A DNA stretch of 64,000 nt from assembly GCA_023014485.1 (NCBI GenBank), contig JAJOZX010003309.1:454317-518316 (forward strand). Reading direction: 5' to 3'. The notes under the pieces are model-generated. The model was not told the origin of the DNA. It made no database searches and was given only the letters and a program-made list of their open reading frames with translations. The stretch is from Bathynomus jamesi. Its lineage: Eukaryota > Arthropoda > Malacostraca > Isopoda > Cirolanidae. Below are positions 11,792-22,778 of the stretch, piece after piece (the first letter of the stretch is position 1; the number at the start of each line of letters is the position of its first letter). A program made the position numbers and the translations under genes.

Positions 11792-12175
11792 CTAAACATC
11801 TTCACAATCCGGTGCACTATTTGAGAGAAACATATGCCCATATTTATCCTTTTTGTTTAACAAGCGATACTCGTCTCTAAAGTCTGTTAAAAACTCACAC
11901 AGCCCATTAGCCACAACCTCACTACAAACCTCGTCATGATATATATTAATATAGTGGTAAAAATACTTAAGATTCTCCATGATGACAAGATTTACATTCT
12001 CAACCGTAGGGTACGAGTAGTCGGTATGGTGTAACATGACATAATATCGCTTGTCACACCACTCATCAACAAGACTCACTATCCATAACCGTTGCTTATC
12101 TTCTGAACGTGTTGCTTCTTCTACTTCGCGGTATATGTGAGCCTTTATAAAGGTTAGGTCTACAACATACTTCAA
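11792..12175 (-). CDS. Unidentified Polinton left-end ORF, 127 aa
   Basis: This 127-residue frame begins MKYVVDLTFIKAHIYREVEE and contains LVDEWCDKRYYVMLHHTDYS and a Tyr/His-rich centre. It is rich in charged and aromatic residues and has no signal peptide or membrane helix. I cannot assign a function. It sits between the polymerase C-terminus and the other left-end ORFs on the same strand, so it was probably expressed with the early (replication) block. Confidence 0.55.
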   Translation of the reverse strand: MKYVVDLTFIKAHIYREVEEATRSEDKQRLWIVSLVDEWCDKRYYVMLHHTDYSYPTVENVNLVIMENLKYFYHYINIYHDEVCSEVVANGLCEFLTDFRDEYRLLNKKDKYGHMFLSNSAPDCEDV

Positions 12176-12731
12176 TACATCGTTGTACTACGAAATCCTA
12201 CAATGCCCTCGCCAGAATACCCGTAGAGTATTTGAACATCTTGGTCCTTCGCACGGCTCAATGTAGCCTTAAAAGTATCAAAGGAGGGGGAATAGGGAGT
12301 TTTTCAGTATCCACCACATCTTGGCACTTTGCCGAATACCACTTCATAAATGTTGAACACGCAATATTAAAGGTAGCCATTACTATTTTTCTTCTACGCG
12401 GAGAATACACGTCTGAGCTCAAGGGTATGCAGAGGTCAACTGAGCACGCAGGGATAGAGATGCTCAGGTAGCGGCAGGACTCACGTTGCCGATCTTACAG
12501 TGGGCGGGCTTAGCTTTTTACTGTACACACACACACACACACACACACACGCACGCAAGGAGAAATGAAACCTTAATTGGACAAATATACGTGATAATAA
12601 ACATATCAATACACATATATATAAATACAATCAAGGATTAAGGTAGCCAAAGGGTACGGTATCATAGGTACCAGGCACCTGGTAACGTTTCCTATAGGTG
12701 TTACGGCATACCTTCGTGCCCCTAAGTTCCT
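12176..12731. other. No gene seen; CA microsatellite
   Basis: Spacer between the 127-aa ORF and the polymerase C-terminus. It includes a CA array near 12522-12552. No supported coding sequence. Confidence 0.5.
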
Positions 12732-15700
12732 TCACACCCCCAGTTTCTGCGCCCGAAAATTGTGCGTCCCCACAGTCAGTTGGGGTAGCTGGTCACCCTC
12801 ATCTTCCAAGCACACTAGTTCCTTCAACGAGTCAAAGTTAACGACTCGACGGTTCGCATGGTTAAGCGTGATACCCTTAGCCTTCACGATATACTTCGTA
12901 TCATCCCCCCTCACCCGTACCCCATAGGTTTTTGGCCCTGTTGACACAAACGAGTCTGCGTATGCACTCCATACTCATCCTTGATCTCGTCAGTTAGCTC
13001 TCCGAGGAACTCCCCAATAGCGGCATGTATTCACCTTCCCTCGCTGTGAATATCACGCTATCTGTGTCAGCGTACAAACCCTCCGTCCAAGAGAGTGCAA
13101 TAGGCCCCAAAGTTTGATGCGGGCGTAGGCCGTTGAAACTGGCTACAGGTATGTTTGTAACCCGTGAGGTATCTGTGGCCAATTCGGTATTGTTGTACTT
13201 TATTATGTAAGTATTACCTACATTCACGATCTCCATAACCTCTTTATCGGGAGCGTTGGCATAATCCCAGACTTCACTATAACTTTGTGCCAAATGGACG
13301 TTCCCTTTGCCGTATTCTGCAAATTTCCCCAAAGACTGTTTAGACACAACTTTGCACTAAAGCGCTTGCCAGGATTCTTAACAATTTGGGATGGTCAAGC
13401 TGTATACCTTCATGGGCACGGTAACGCTGAATATAAGCCGTTTTTTCATCTTCGGTATCAACCCCTCGCGGATATCCTGACGCCTCAACCTTATCCTTCA
13501 AAAAAGCGTTTATATATGGTGTGAAAAGGTTGGGTAGCTTCTGAAACCTCCACACCTCATGTATCTTCATTATTCTATACCCATGGCGAACGGCTAGGGC
13601 CAGCTCAGGGCTTGTATATACACCTCTGATCTTACGCTGGTGGGTTGTATGGTCACAATCACCGTTGTTCTCTTCTGCGCACTTCACGCACAGGGGAAAC
13701 ATGAGCTTGTGATCTATAACGACGGGTAAGATCGGCATCCATAAATCGCGAGGGGGGCACGTCTACGAAAGAGAGTCCAAAGTAGCGCTCATTCAAGTTA
13801 GCTGAAAACTCCTCGATGGTTGGTATGGTGGGACCCACCATTTTTTCAGGTGCACCTACGGGGTACGGATTGTTCTTCATCACGTAGGGGTATAAAGAAC
13901 AGAAGTCGTAGTAATGGAGTTTCACACCCGTAGGCGGAAAGTATAGCTTGAAGGGATTTGTACGCCCTCCGAACAAGCTATCACCGCATTTGAGAGGATC
14001 CAGCACCATTGAACGTTTGATCGTGTTTATTTCTTCACGGTACTGTCCATCTGTCCATCCGTGCATCATACTCATGCTCCCACAAGACTTTGTGAGTGAA
14101 CTGGGAGCCTATAAGTTGATCGCGGGTGCGGGTCCACGCAAGACAGTCGGCAGGAGATCTACCGTGGATATCTCCTACGATTCCACACTCAGGACGGGGC
14201 ATCCGTGCCACCAGCAACCGTTAAAGGAGTACACAGTCTTCTCACCAGTGGCACGGTTTTCACTTAGACCATCAACCCAAAAAACACGACCATTAACCTT
14301 AATGGGTACTTCACCCGTGTTGCGGGCATGCTTTATGTATACACCTGTCTGCTGCTGTAGGTGTATGAGCCAGTAAATAGCCTTGTGCCCATAACTGCGG
14401 GGATTGTTTCTGTGGATAACGGCTAAGGTGTCTTTAGGCATGAAGTTATTCTTGAACACCGTAAAACATAATGAGGCGATGGTGGTTGCGACTTGCAACG
14501 GATCGCATTTGAAACGACCTATGTACATCCTTCTAAAGGCCTGGAAACATACTCTAAGCACGCGCACATCATTCACGCAATAACGCTCACATTCATCAGC
14601 TATATTATAAGGATTACATTCATTAAAACTGTTGTAGTATCGGTCAAAATCTTCACGTTCATCTGTACTCATACATTCATAGTTAAAGTAATGTTTGGGT
14701 GGAGGTAGTCCTACGTAATTTAAAGTTTCGCTAGTGAGGAATGTGTAAGGGAAATATCCTTTTGAAACTTCAGCGGCTACGCCCATCACCTTGGGTAGCT
14801 TTGCTAATTTACAAGGTGTGAATAATAAAGTGTCTTTAAACTGTACATTACCTCTTATTTGCATCTGTATTAGTTTGTTGCCTCTTTTCAAGGGATCACC
14901 TGTAAATATCTCAGATGACTCGTGCTCAAGCAACTCCTTATAAAGGAACTGTGTGTCAAATTTCGCCCCGTTATGGGCAAGAATATACAGTCATTTTTTT
15001 TAACTTGTCCGCTAACTTGACAATATAGGACACAAAGAGTTTCACAGGGCTATCGTGGGCATTCGTTTTAAAAACGTTTGTCCGTTTACCACATTTGTGA
15101 CACTCATCACACTCGCTCTCCATACACTCATCACAGATAGTCTGGCTTACAAGTAAATGTGGAATAACCTCTTTGGTTTCAGCATTCGTATATGTTTCTA
15201 TATCGTAGTACACAGTTATACAAGGGCTGTTTTTAGGCTTGGCGTCTTTCATATAACATACATGCTTTACTCCAACCGCCTTATATTTCTCATGGCATGT
15301 AGAACAGTGAATTTCATCACATTTATGCTTGAAATTCCCCAATTATCCATCATATGAAACATACCACATTCACAGATTCTCATTTTCCTGCACGTGCCAA
15401 TTGATTTATGGAGCTCAAAACAGTTATTATTGAAAAATGTGCGTCTACACACACACAATCCCTCTTCTCAGCTTCAACTACACGGCTTTCACATTTGGAA
15501 CTTTTACACTGCTCACATACCATGTGGCGATTTTTACAATGCTTCACTATATGATCCGCAAACTCGATACAACCCTTACACAAATCTTGATGTCGTCCAT
15601 ATTATCGACTTTTATCATAACTCGCGTAAAGGTCCCTTATATTACGAATGGGGAGATACGTTGTTCCTGACAGTCCTAAAATAAGTAGGTGTCTTGTACG

Positions 15701-16148
15701 ATCTCTCACACAGCTTTTAAAAACATACACAGTCCTACGACGTTTATCCATTCCAAATACAACTATACGAACATTCATTTCCTACATATTCTACCCTTCT
15801 CAGTTCTTCAGGACCCATATTACAGTCAAACTCAAGTTTACAGTTTACAGCTAGTTTACGGGCACGCTCCACTACCGTAAGCAACCAAATTTTTTGGGTC
15901 CGTGTATTTAGTACAGTAAACATACGAGCTAAGACTACTGCTATAAAGCCGCAACCACGATCGACGTTTATATGCCGTCTATAAATAGCCTGAGAATTGA
16001 AGTTAAGAGTATAAGGTGTGGCACTATGACCCGCAACACGGAATACACGGTCAATATTTACCGTGAAGTTGTCCATATTGAAGGCTATACTACTTTGAGA
16101 GGCCTGCATTATACGGCCTAATATATACTCTATATCTTCAGCTGCCAA
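12732..16148 (-). pseudogene. polB: Protein-primed family B DNA polymerase, multiply frameshifted
   Basis: Successive minus-strand frames carry polymerase blocks in the right order. There is an N-terminal domain (15744-16148), a Cys-rich segment (15380-15583) and exonuclease motif I with YYDIETY (14971-15342). Exo II with HNGAKFD lies just after a T-run near 14980, and an exo III-type YCVNDVRVL is in 14175-14933. Motif A YYDFCSLYPY is at 13659-14075, motif B SLWGKFAEYG crosses about 13345, motif C YADTDSVIF is near 13048-13074, and a thumb/C-terminal segment ends at 12732. Order and motifs fit Polinton/adintovirus polymerases that start from a terminal protein. At least five frame changes (near 15600, 14970, 14100, 13700, 13345 and 12960) show it is dead. 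Degenerate N-terminal sequence may extend to about 16700. Confidence 0.92.
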
Positions 16149-16810
16149 ACGTCTGAACGGTATTACTACCCAAAAATCATCTACATCTCCGTCATCTGAC
16201 CCGAATCCAGAAGGTCCGAAGCCCTCGTCCTGACTTCACGTTCGTCGGGTTCTGAAGGGCAAACTCTACAATACGTTCAACTATGCGCCGTAGTCCGTGT
16301 TCAACACCATTGCTATACATGGACTAGGATCAACCCTGACTATATACCGATTTCTAGTCAAGGCCGGGGTGGGGGTAGGTGCGCACCAACTCGAATGTTA
16401 TGCCATCCTCAACAGAACGAGAAGCTGCTGTGGAGGATGTACCCGGAATTGAATAAGGGGTATATTTGAGGAAGGTACTATTGTGGGGTTGTGTCGTAAG
16501 ACGTTGAGGGTTGGGGTCTATTACTGGTCTAACAACCGGAGCAATCCTGGCACGCTTTATACCTGACGTGGAGGGTTCTTCATCATGCCTCCGCTTTGAA
16601 CTGGCGCATGCTACAGGTGTCGCTGGTGAGGGCTCGTCGGGGGGAAGGATTCTGTAGCTGCACGGTCAACGGGTCGTCTGTGATATCGATGATGGGGTGC
16701 TGTACATCGTCGTCATTCACGGTTCTGTGGAAGAAAAAAAATATAAGGAGCAGCACTCAAAATTTTTAATATTTTTTAAATGACCCACTTAGGAGTGTGA
16801 CGTGTTAGAA

Positions 16811-17374
16811 ATGGATTCTGTAAAAAAATTCAGGTTCACGAGCCCATCCACATGTATTATATCTAGCCGTGCAGGATGTGGTAAAACTGTGTTTATGCTT
16901 AAAATCATTAAAGAAAAGGGAGAGATGTTCTCAAAATTTGTGCATAAAGTAATATAGTGCTATTCGACCTATGAATCAGTGTTCAACGAGTACCGAGATG
17001 ATATTTTGTTCCACAAAGGTGTATATGACGTTAATTCGTTAAAGGGAATTACAGTCATTGTAATTGACAATCTCAAGTTGGTGATAGAAAAAACATTTGC
17101 CGAGGCATTTACAGTATTCTCCCACCATCTTAACATAAGCGTGTTCTTCATCAATCAGAATCTATTTTTCAAAAATAGATACATGCGCGATGTGTCGCTA
17201 AATACACAATATCTAGTCTTATTCGCGCGACGTAGAGATGTATCACAAATTGGGGTATTAGCCAATCAAATGTTCCCGAATCAGCGTAAGGAGTTTATAA
17301 AGATGCCACAAACCACCGTTATGGATATTTGCTTTGTGACTTTCACCCGTGAAAAAGGTTTAGGGTGCTTCTAA
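16811..17374 (+). pseudogene. Polinton FtsK/A32-type packaging ATPase, one in-frame stop
   Basis: A frame from the ATG at 16811 to the stop at 17374 is interrupted only by TAG at 16955-16957. It carries a Walker A-like SSRAGCGKTVF near residue 16 and a Walker B-like VIVIDNL near residue 80. The order and the size of about 187 codons match Polinton genome-packaging ATPases, which pump DNA into the capsid. The first Walker A glycine appears as Ser and the second acidic residue of Walker B as Asn, further suggesting decay. An ATATAAGG-like sequence lies about 70 bp upstream. It is the first gene of the plus-strand block. Confidence 0.88.
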
Positions 17375-17453
17375 GAACGAATATATTCCCAAGCGAGCCT
17401 GAAACGGTGTATATTCCAGAATGACAAATAGGCTAAAAAAATAACGTGAATTA

Positions 17454-17744
17454 ATAAAAATCTATCACCGATTGTCCCGGGCACAGCAACAGATATTTGT
17501 TAAGAATATCGACTCCGACTTTTTAAAATGCATCTGTGAAATCTGTCATAATGTTATAAAAAGTAATGTGCCAATGAAACCCTCTCACAAGGATCGCTTA
17601 CGTCGTTACAAGAATATAATACGAGCGCTCGCTCATAAAAGTCAAACTGTGGGTAAGAAAAAGGGCATTATTTTACAAATAGGAGGATCATTCCTACCCA
17701 TCTTATTTTCAGATTTGAGTCTTTTACTGACTAGATTAATATAA
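17454..17744 (+). pseudogene. Small basic Polinton protein with GG-hydrophobic tail, start codon lost
   Basis: The frame runs to a TAA at 17742-17744. It is Lys/Arg-rich in the middle (KPSHKDRLRRYKNIIRALAH) and ends in a glycine pair followed by a hydrophobic tail (IGGSFLPILFSDLSLLL). Similar short proteins with an R-rich centre and GGxFLPxL tail recur in invertebrate Polinton-like elements, as far as I recall; no function is known to me. No in-frame ATG exists upstream before a stop; ATA at 17454 sits where the start would be expected, suggesting ATG to ATA decay. Its stop overlaps the next gene's start (TAATG). Confidence 0.6.
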
Positions 17745-18326
17745 TGAAGAAGATGGTTGTGATTCCGCTCGAGGTGTATGCTTCATTGCAAAGTTCAGAC
17801 TCCAGACACGGCTCTACAACCCCGTAAAAGTAGGCTTAAAAGAATGGAAAGCGAGTTGCTTGCCTTATTAAACAGTGAAAAGTCACCTGATGAGAAAAGG
17901 ATCTTGTACCAAGAGGCTTTGCAGAAATTTCTTCATGAGTACGAGGATTATAACGATCCTACAGAGCTCCCCGTGGTTATTAGGCATAGCGCGAGTAGTG
18001 CTGAGCATGGCGACACAGGACCTGGCCCCGACGTTAGAGATGACCAACCAAAGAGCAACGGAACACAACACATCGAACATGTGCTAAAAAACAGCCTTCC
18101 ACATACATTGAGGAATAATGACTTAAGTCTTTATAATCTATTGAGTGAGGACCCCATCATACAGTGGGCCGATACAGGCGAAGTCAGTGTTGAAGGAACA
18201 AGGGTACAAGGATCCAATATCGTTGATGTTGTTGATGATCTGGTGAGAAAGTGGGACAGACCCTCACCAACAGGGTGGAAGCATATTAAAGCAAGACTAC
18301 AACAAATAAATGTCCCAAAACATTGA
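17744..18326 (+). pseudogene. Conserved Polinton protein of unknown function, one frameshift
   Basis: A start at 17744 gives MKKMVVIPLEVYASLQ in one frame. The rest continues in another frame from about 17790 (TPDTALQPRKSRLKRMESEL) to 18326, so there is one frameshift. The N-terminal third is predicted helical, with a DEKRILYQEALQKFLHEYED stretch. The C-terminus contains a compact domain (IIQWADTGEVSVEGTRVQGS, then NIVDVVDDLVR and PTGWKHI). I recall the GSNIVDLVxDxxR/GW pattern from proteins encoded beside integrases and ATPases in Polinton-like elements and some retroelement-neighbour loci. The function is unknown; a virion or integration accessory role is only inference. Confidence 0.65.
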
Positions 18327-18479
18327 TAGTTAATCTTAATAGGTTAAAAGACTTGGATCAAGTCTCGCATGTGTCACAACTGAGTACGCTATCGCCCCCT
18401 GCAGCAGCAGCGTCTCTGAAGAGGAGAAAGAAGAGAACAAACGGCTAGTCTTATCCACGTGTCTCTAAAATACGCAAAT

Positions 18480-19480
18480 GGTTAACATATTAAGTAAACG
18501 CTATTATGACATTTCTAACCCGCCTCCTATGGTGGCGTTAATAGACTGCACAGAGTTGTTTATGGTGTAAAGAAAAAAGATGAGAGATTTTTGTGGGAAC
18601 AGGATGCTTATACACTCATAAACCGGTGAGAAAAAGGTTTAGAACGGCCAAGACAACAGCTGCTTCGATTGACTCTATTTGGCAAGCGGATTTAACAGAG
18701 ATGCAAAGATATTCACTGTATAACGATGGTTGCGCTAAATCCTATTTCCCTGAAAAATAAATCGCCTGAAACAGTTACTAAAGCGACCAAAGCGTTGATG
18801 TTGAAAGGAAATAGGATTCCTGGCTATTTTTCTACAGATATGGGGACAGAATTTATAGGTCGCGCTTTTCAGAACATGCTGACAGAGTTTAATATCAGTT
18901 ACTACACTAGCAGTTCTATACATAAGGCCTCTTTAGCTGAAAGAGTTCAACGTACCATAAAGAAACGCATGCATCGCTATTTTACACATAAAAACACATA
19001 TAGATATATAAACGTTCTCGATTCATTGGCATCATCATACAACCGTTCACACCATCGTACGATTGGCACAACGCCTAACGAAGTTTTAGAAAGAGGTGTG
19101 CTGCCAGAGGTGAGAAGAGATGGAACACCACCACCCCCACACTCTACACATTTCAAAATCAATGATTATGTAAGGCTATCACGTTCGGGAAATAAATCCG
19201 CAAAGTGATTTGAGCAAGGATGGACACGTGAGATTTTTAAAGTTCGTGCTGTGAGACCTAAAGGTGAGATAATGATGTATTACGTTGAAGATTTGAATGG
19301 GGAAGAGATCGCCGAAGGCTTTTACCGCGAGGAGTTGCAGAAAGTGACATTTAATTTAGGAAAAAGTGTGCTTAAAATTGAAAAATTTTAGGCAGCAAAG
19401 GTTCAGGAAAGAGAAAAATATACCTGGTGAAATGGCTACGATACCCAGAAAGCTTCAACACCTATATAAAAGCTGCTGCA
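18480..19480 (+). pseudogene. Polinton retroviral-type integrase with chromodomain, deleted and frameshifted
   Basis: The first catalytic Asp context WQADLTEMQ is at about 18690. The segment after it is truncated, and the frame resumes at 18755 with KNKSPETVTKATKA. The second Asp lies in FSTDMGTEFIGRAF and the Glu in AERVQRTIKKRM. The C-terminal YLVKWLRYPESFN (about 19420-19470) is a chromodomain core, which directs integration to marked chromatin in related elements. A loss between the first Asp and KNKSPE removes part of the core fold, and stops occur near 18758, 19206 and 19390. The family joins the element ends to host DNA and would leave the 6-bp duplication seen here. Confidence 0.9.
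19463..19470 (+). promoter_or_regulatory. TATA box for the penton-like/late gene
   Basis: TATATAAA lies 37 bp before the ATG at 19507 and within the end of the integrase gene. The second Polinton copy has TATAAAAG at the matching place (27998-28005), so the element is conserved while the surrounding bases have drifted. Confidence 0.65.
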
Positions 19481-19506
19481 ATTATGAGGCTTAATTAGTA
19501 TGCAAC

Positions 19507-20349
19507 ATGGCGCCTAGCTACTTCTATGTCACACTCCCGTCCTCTTCTTCTCTGTCTGTACATCCTAACAACACCCTCGCCAACTTTGTGAGAGAACTCC
19601 ACGGGCCCATTGAATTGGAGCATGATTCGTATGAGGTGGGGTTATGTGAACTCCAGTTAGCCACCAAATTTTTAACTCTTCAAAATGAGCAAATCATATT
19701 TCTGATCATTAGAAGATTCGATGAGTACGACAATACTATTCGTTCAGTCCTGTTCGGTGAGGAACGGGACTACAGCACAAATGTATCGCTAGGAATCGGG
19801 CATTATGATACAGCCATAGACATTGTGACGGGGTTAAACAAGTGTCTTGAAAGTTCGTACCTGACATACGATTTACTTTTTGAAGTCGTAAACATAGACA
19901 CGCATGCATGCACACTGAAGTTAAAGTCAACGCTTAGTAGAAATATTAAAGATAAAGAGCTGTTCACAATTGTGGCTGAGGGCCGATATAGCGCAGCTCT
20001 CCAAAGAGATACCTTTCACGAGGCACAGCATGACTTGTCCAGCTTAATGTATCAAATGAAGATGGAGAAATTGGGTGAAAGCTCTCCGCCCCCAGACATG
20101 TTTTATATTTACAGCAATATCGTAGGGCACCAATTTGTTGGGGACACCCAGGCGCGCCTGCTGCACATTGCACACATCCCCAACCATACAGGGAAAAGTT
20201 TGAGTATTACATATGACAAACCCCATTATGTGAATGTTGCGACTAATCTATTAAACAACATCTCGATATATATAAGAACGATTGAGGGAAAAAATTTACC
20301 ATTCGGTGATGGGAGCTTAAGAGTGAAACTATACTTTCGTCGTTTATAA
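19507..20349 (+). CDS. Polinton penton-like (minor capsid) protein candidate, 280 aa
   Basis: This intact frame starts MAPSYFYVTLPSSSS and ends SLRVKLYFRRL. Proteins with an FYVTLPS start, a PNNTxxxF segment, an E-x-x-L-x-E/D-x-Q/L pattern and a VxLxFRR end are standard in invertebrate Polintons/adintoviruses. The size and beta-rich composition suit a single jelly-roll pentamer protein, but I infer the penton role from context (next to the core-like protein and the major capsid gene). It is one of the few complete genes in this element. A second copy, broken, is at 28040-28590. The stop overlaps the next ATG (TAATG at 20347-20351). Confidence 0.7.
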   Translation: MAPSYFYVTLPSSSSLSVHPNNTLANFVRELHGPIELEHDSYEVGLCELQLATKFLTLQNEQIIFLIIRRFDEYDNTIRSVLFGEERDYSTNVSLGIGHYDTAIDIVTGLNKCLESSYLTYDLLFEVVNIDTHACTLKLKSTLSRNIKDKELFTIVAEGRYSAALQRDTFHEAQHDLSSLMYQMKMEKLGESSPPPDMFYIYSNIVGHQFVGDTQARLLHIAHIPNHTGKSLSITYDKPHYVNVATNLLNNISIYIRTIEGKNLPFGDGSLRVKLYFRRL

Positions 20350-20678
20350 TGACTCGAAGACCATTCACAGTCTACCGAGGGGTGAGATACCAGCGTGGGA
20401 GTGGACTTGGATCCATTTTTTCATCCATACTACGCACCGCTGTCCCACTTTTGAAGAGGGGTGCCAGGTACCTAGGGCGGAAGGCGTTACAAACAGATTT
20501 TAACGAGGCAGAAGACATAATGGGTGGAACTAAGCCTAAAGAAGCTCTAAAAACATTTAAAACGTACACGGACGAAATCATCAAAGATGCAAAGAGAAAA
20601 ATGCGTGGTGGCGGAAAGAAGAGATCTGCCAGGAAGAAGGGATTACCATCACGTGACGCTAAACATAAAAGGAAATAA
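20349..20678 (+). CDS. Small basic Polinton core/membrane-active protein, adenovirus pX/pVI-like
   Basis: This 109-residue, very basic protein overlaps the preceding stop. Residues 14-45 form a Gly-Ser-hydrophobic stretch with a probable amphipathic helix (GLGSIFSSILRTAVPLLKRG). The C-terminus is Lys/Arg-rich (KRKMRGGGKKRSARKK). Polinton/adintovirus genomes carry such a gene beside the capsid genes, compared in the literature to adenovirus core or membrane-lytic peptides. A virion role binding DNA or disturbing membranes is inference. It has no in-frame damage and appears complete. Confidence 0.65.
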   Translation: MTRRPFTVYRGVRYQRGSGLGSIFSSILRTAVPLLKRGARYLGRKALQTDFNEAEDIMGGTKPKEALKTFKTYTDEIIKDAKRKMRGGGKKRSARKKGLPSRDAKHKRK

Positions 20679-20811
20679 AGAAAGAAGTGCTCTAACTGTA
20701 TGAAACCTATGGCTGATCATTTTTTAACTGATATAAGTTGAGGACACTACTCTCACGAATCATAGGTTGACTAATACTTGTCGAGGGCGGTGGCAATATT
20801 TCTTACTCGTC

Positions 20812-22049
20812 ATGGCACGTTTCATCCATCCGTGTAGTTCACAATGCTGTAAATCGGAACTGTCCCTCTTTGATATGCCCCAACTCACGTTTCTATTGAG
20901 CATAGCGACTTTATTACAATTAACCCATTAAACACAATTAGTTCGCCGAGTGCCCCTATAGCATTCGTGATACCCAGCTCAGGCCCCTTTTTTAACCCGA
21001 GTTGCATGCACATGTACGCTAAACTGCGTATAGCCCATTCTGATGGAACGGACTGCGATGATAGTTACTCTGCCTACCCTGAAACCAACTTTTTACACTC
21101 CATATTCAGCCAGTGTGAAGTGTATTTAAACCAGGTTAACATCTCGCCAGGAACGGGGTACTACCACCTACGAGCCTATCTGGAACAAGTCCTCAACTTT
21201 TCAAAAGAAAAAGGATAAATTTAAAAATTCTAAAAAAAAGATATATGAATGTTTTGGACGCCTGCATACAGACTTCACATTCCAGGAGAAGTTGCTTATG
21301 AACAGGGTGGATATGAAGTTGAAGCTTACCCGCACGATTCCTGAGATCTGCATAAGTCTGGGGTCTGATCAAGAAGAGGGCGCGAAACCCGTTGTGATTC
21401 ACATCATGGAGATGTATTTGCCTATACGCAGAGTGAAATTAAATTCCCCGAAACAAATAGAAATTGAGAAAGACTTAATACACGCCACAGTAAAATACCC
21501 AATTAACAGGGTACAGATCAAGCTATACACGGTCCCCGCCGCGCTGACCTCGAAGCAACTAGAAAACGTGGCCCTTGGAGTCCTACCTAAAAGGATATTA
21601 ATTGGAATGCAGGACCACGCCTCGACGAATGGAAAATATAAAAAGAGTGCCTTTAAATTCGAGAATTTCGGCCTTAAAAATATTACTCTATACGTAAATG
21701 GCATCGCTTTGGGAGGGACCATGATTACGGACTACTCATCAGACGCTGTGTTCCCGCTCTGCGCGAGAACATATAGTAGTCTGGCTCATAATACAGCGCC
21801 TGTGACGAACTTGGATTTGGTGTAATGCAGAAAGAATTTGTCGAAGCATTTAACATTTATTCATTTGATATTACGCCTGACTTGACTGCTGGCGCAAATA
21901 CGCATTTAAGTCCACAGCAGAGTAGGAATATCTCAGTCAGGTTGGAATTTGCCAAGCCTATAGACGCGCCTATAAGTGTACTCGTGTACCCCGAATCACA
22001 GGCACTAATAGAAGTTGGTCTTTTCAGGAACGTGGTCAAAGATTTTTAA
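20812..22049 (+). pseudogene. Polinton major capsid protein (double jelly-roll), frameshifted
   Basis: The reading frame changes several times. The N-terminus from the ATG at 20812 contains CKSELSLFDMP; the next frame (about 20890-21218) has ETNFLHSIFSQCEVYLNQ and RAYLEQVLNFSKE. The third (about 21215-21825) has LHTDFTFQEKLLMNRVDMKL and IGMQDHASTNGKYKKSAFKF, and the fourth (21825-22049) ends SVLVYPESQALIEVGLFRNV. These are landmarks of the F54H12.2-like family, identified as the Polinton major capsid protein. The join near 21215 also appears to lack a few dozen residues that part of the second copy retains. The gene is therefore inactivated by three frame changes and a deletion. Confidence 0.9.
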
Positions 22050-22050
22050 A

Positions 22051-22440
22051 ATGGACGCGAATACACTCCAGAGAGTAATGAAAAGTGACCGTTTCACACG
22101 CTCAAAATTTATCGGTGTGTTTGCAAAGAATGAAATATTGAAGCTGTCAAGTACGAGAAACTGGTACGGGATTATCGTTAACACCGACATTGTGGGGGGT
22201 GAGGGGATTCATTGGTTTGCAATCTATTTTAAAAATTGGGAAAGAATGTACTATTTTGATTCACTCGGATTTCAGCCCTGGAATGATTCGGTAATTGTAC
22301 AGTTTATTGAGCAATTACATATACCTGAGATTGTATGGAACCCATTTCGTTTTCAAGGATATTATACTGAAACGTGCGGGATGTATTGCATTTCATTTCT
22401 TATGCACATGATACGTGGGAAGGGATTTATAAATTTGTAA
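22051..22440 (+). CDS. Polinton adenain-like cysteine protease, C-terminally truncated
   Basis: The ATG at 22051 directly follows the capsid stop. His of EGIHWFAIYF, Asp of YYFDSLGF and Cys of ETCGMYC give the His-acid-Cys order of adenovirus-type proteases, which cleave capsid precursors during maturation. The frame ends early at 22438-22440 (GFINL then stop), whereas the second copy continues for about 30 further residues (KLFDLCDTEL and on). The lost tail is still readable downstream in the same frame. All catalytic residues survive here, so the break is late. I chose 22051 over the upstream in-frame ATG at 22015 because that overlaps the capsid C-terminus. Confidence 0.87.
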   Translation: MDANTLQRVMKSDRFTRSKFIGVFAKNEILKLSSTRNWYGIIVNTDIVGGEGIHWFAIYFKNWERMYYFDSLGFQPWNDSVIVQFIEQLHIPEIVWNPFRFQGYYTETCGMYCISFLMHMIRGKGFINL

Positions 22441-22538
22441 AAATTATTCGACTTGTGCGACACAGAGATGAAAGATAAAAGTGTATGCAGGCAGATAAAA
22501 AAAGGTTCCCACATGTTAGCACCCGCTGTAATGTGTAA

Positions 22539-22778
22539 AGGTGTATATCTATATTGTGTAAAGTTGTATATACATTTGTAACTGTAAAATATAGCCATTA
22601 AGACTTATTTAACGGACACTGGTTCCGTTTTGTACATGTTTTCTGCCATTTAATAAATGAAAATACAATGTTTTGTTCTTAACCTCAAAAAAAAGATCGA
22701 AACCAAAAAATACTTACGTTATTTCGTTAGTGATGTGACAATCGTTGGGTTGATTGCTCGGTAAATCTTCTACCTCCG
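22539..22778. repeat. 240-bp segment duplicated at 24197-24438
   Basis: The sequence from aggtgtatatct to ttctacctccg recurs almost unchanged, in the same orientation, about 1.66 kb to the right. The duplicated block contains the poly(A)-like signal, exon 3, intron 2 and part of exon 2 of the spliced minus-strand gene. Confidence 0.85.

Noticed and set aside
13948..14376. 142-codon plus-strand frame
   Set aside because: Antisense shadow of the polymerase pseudogene.
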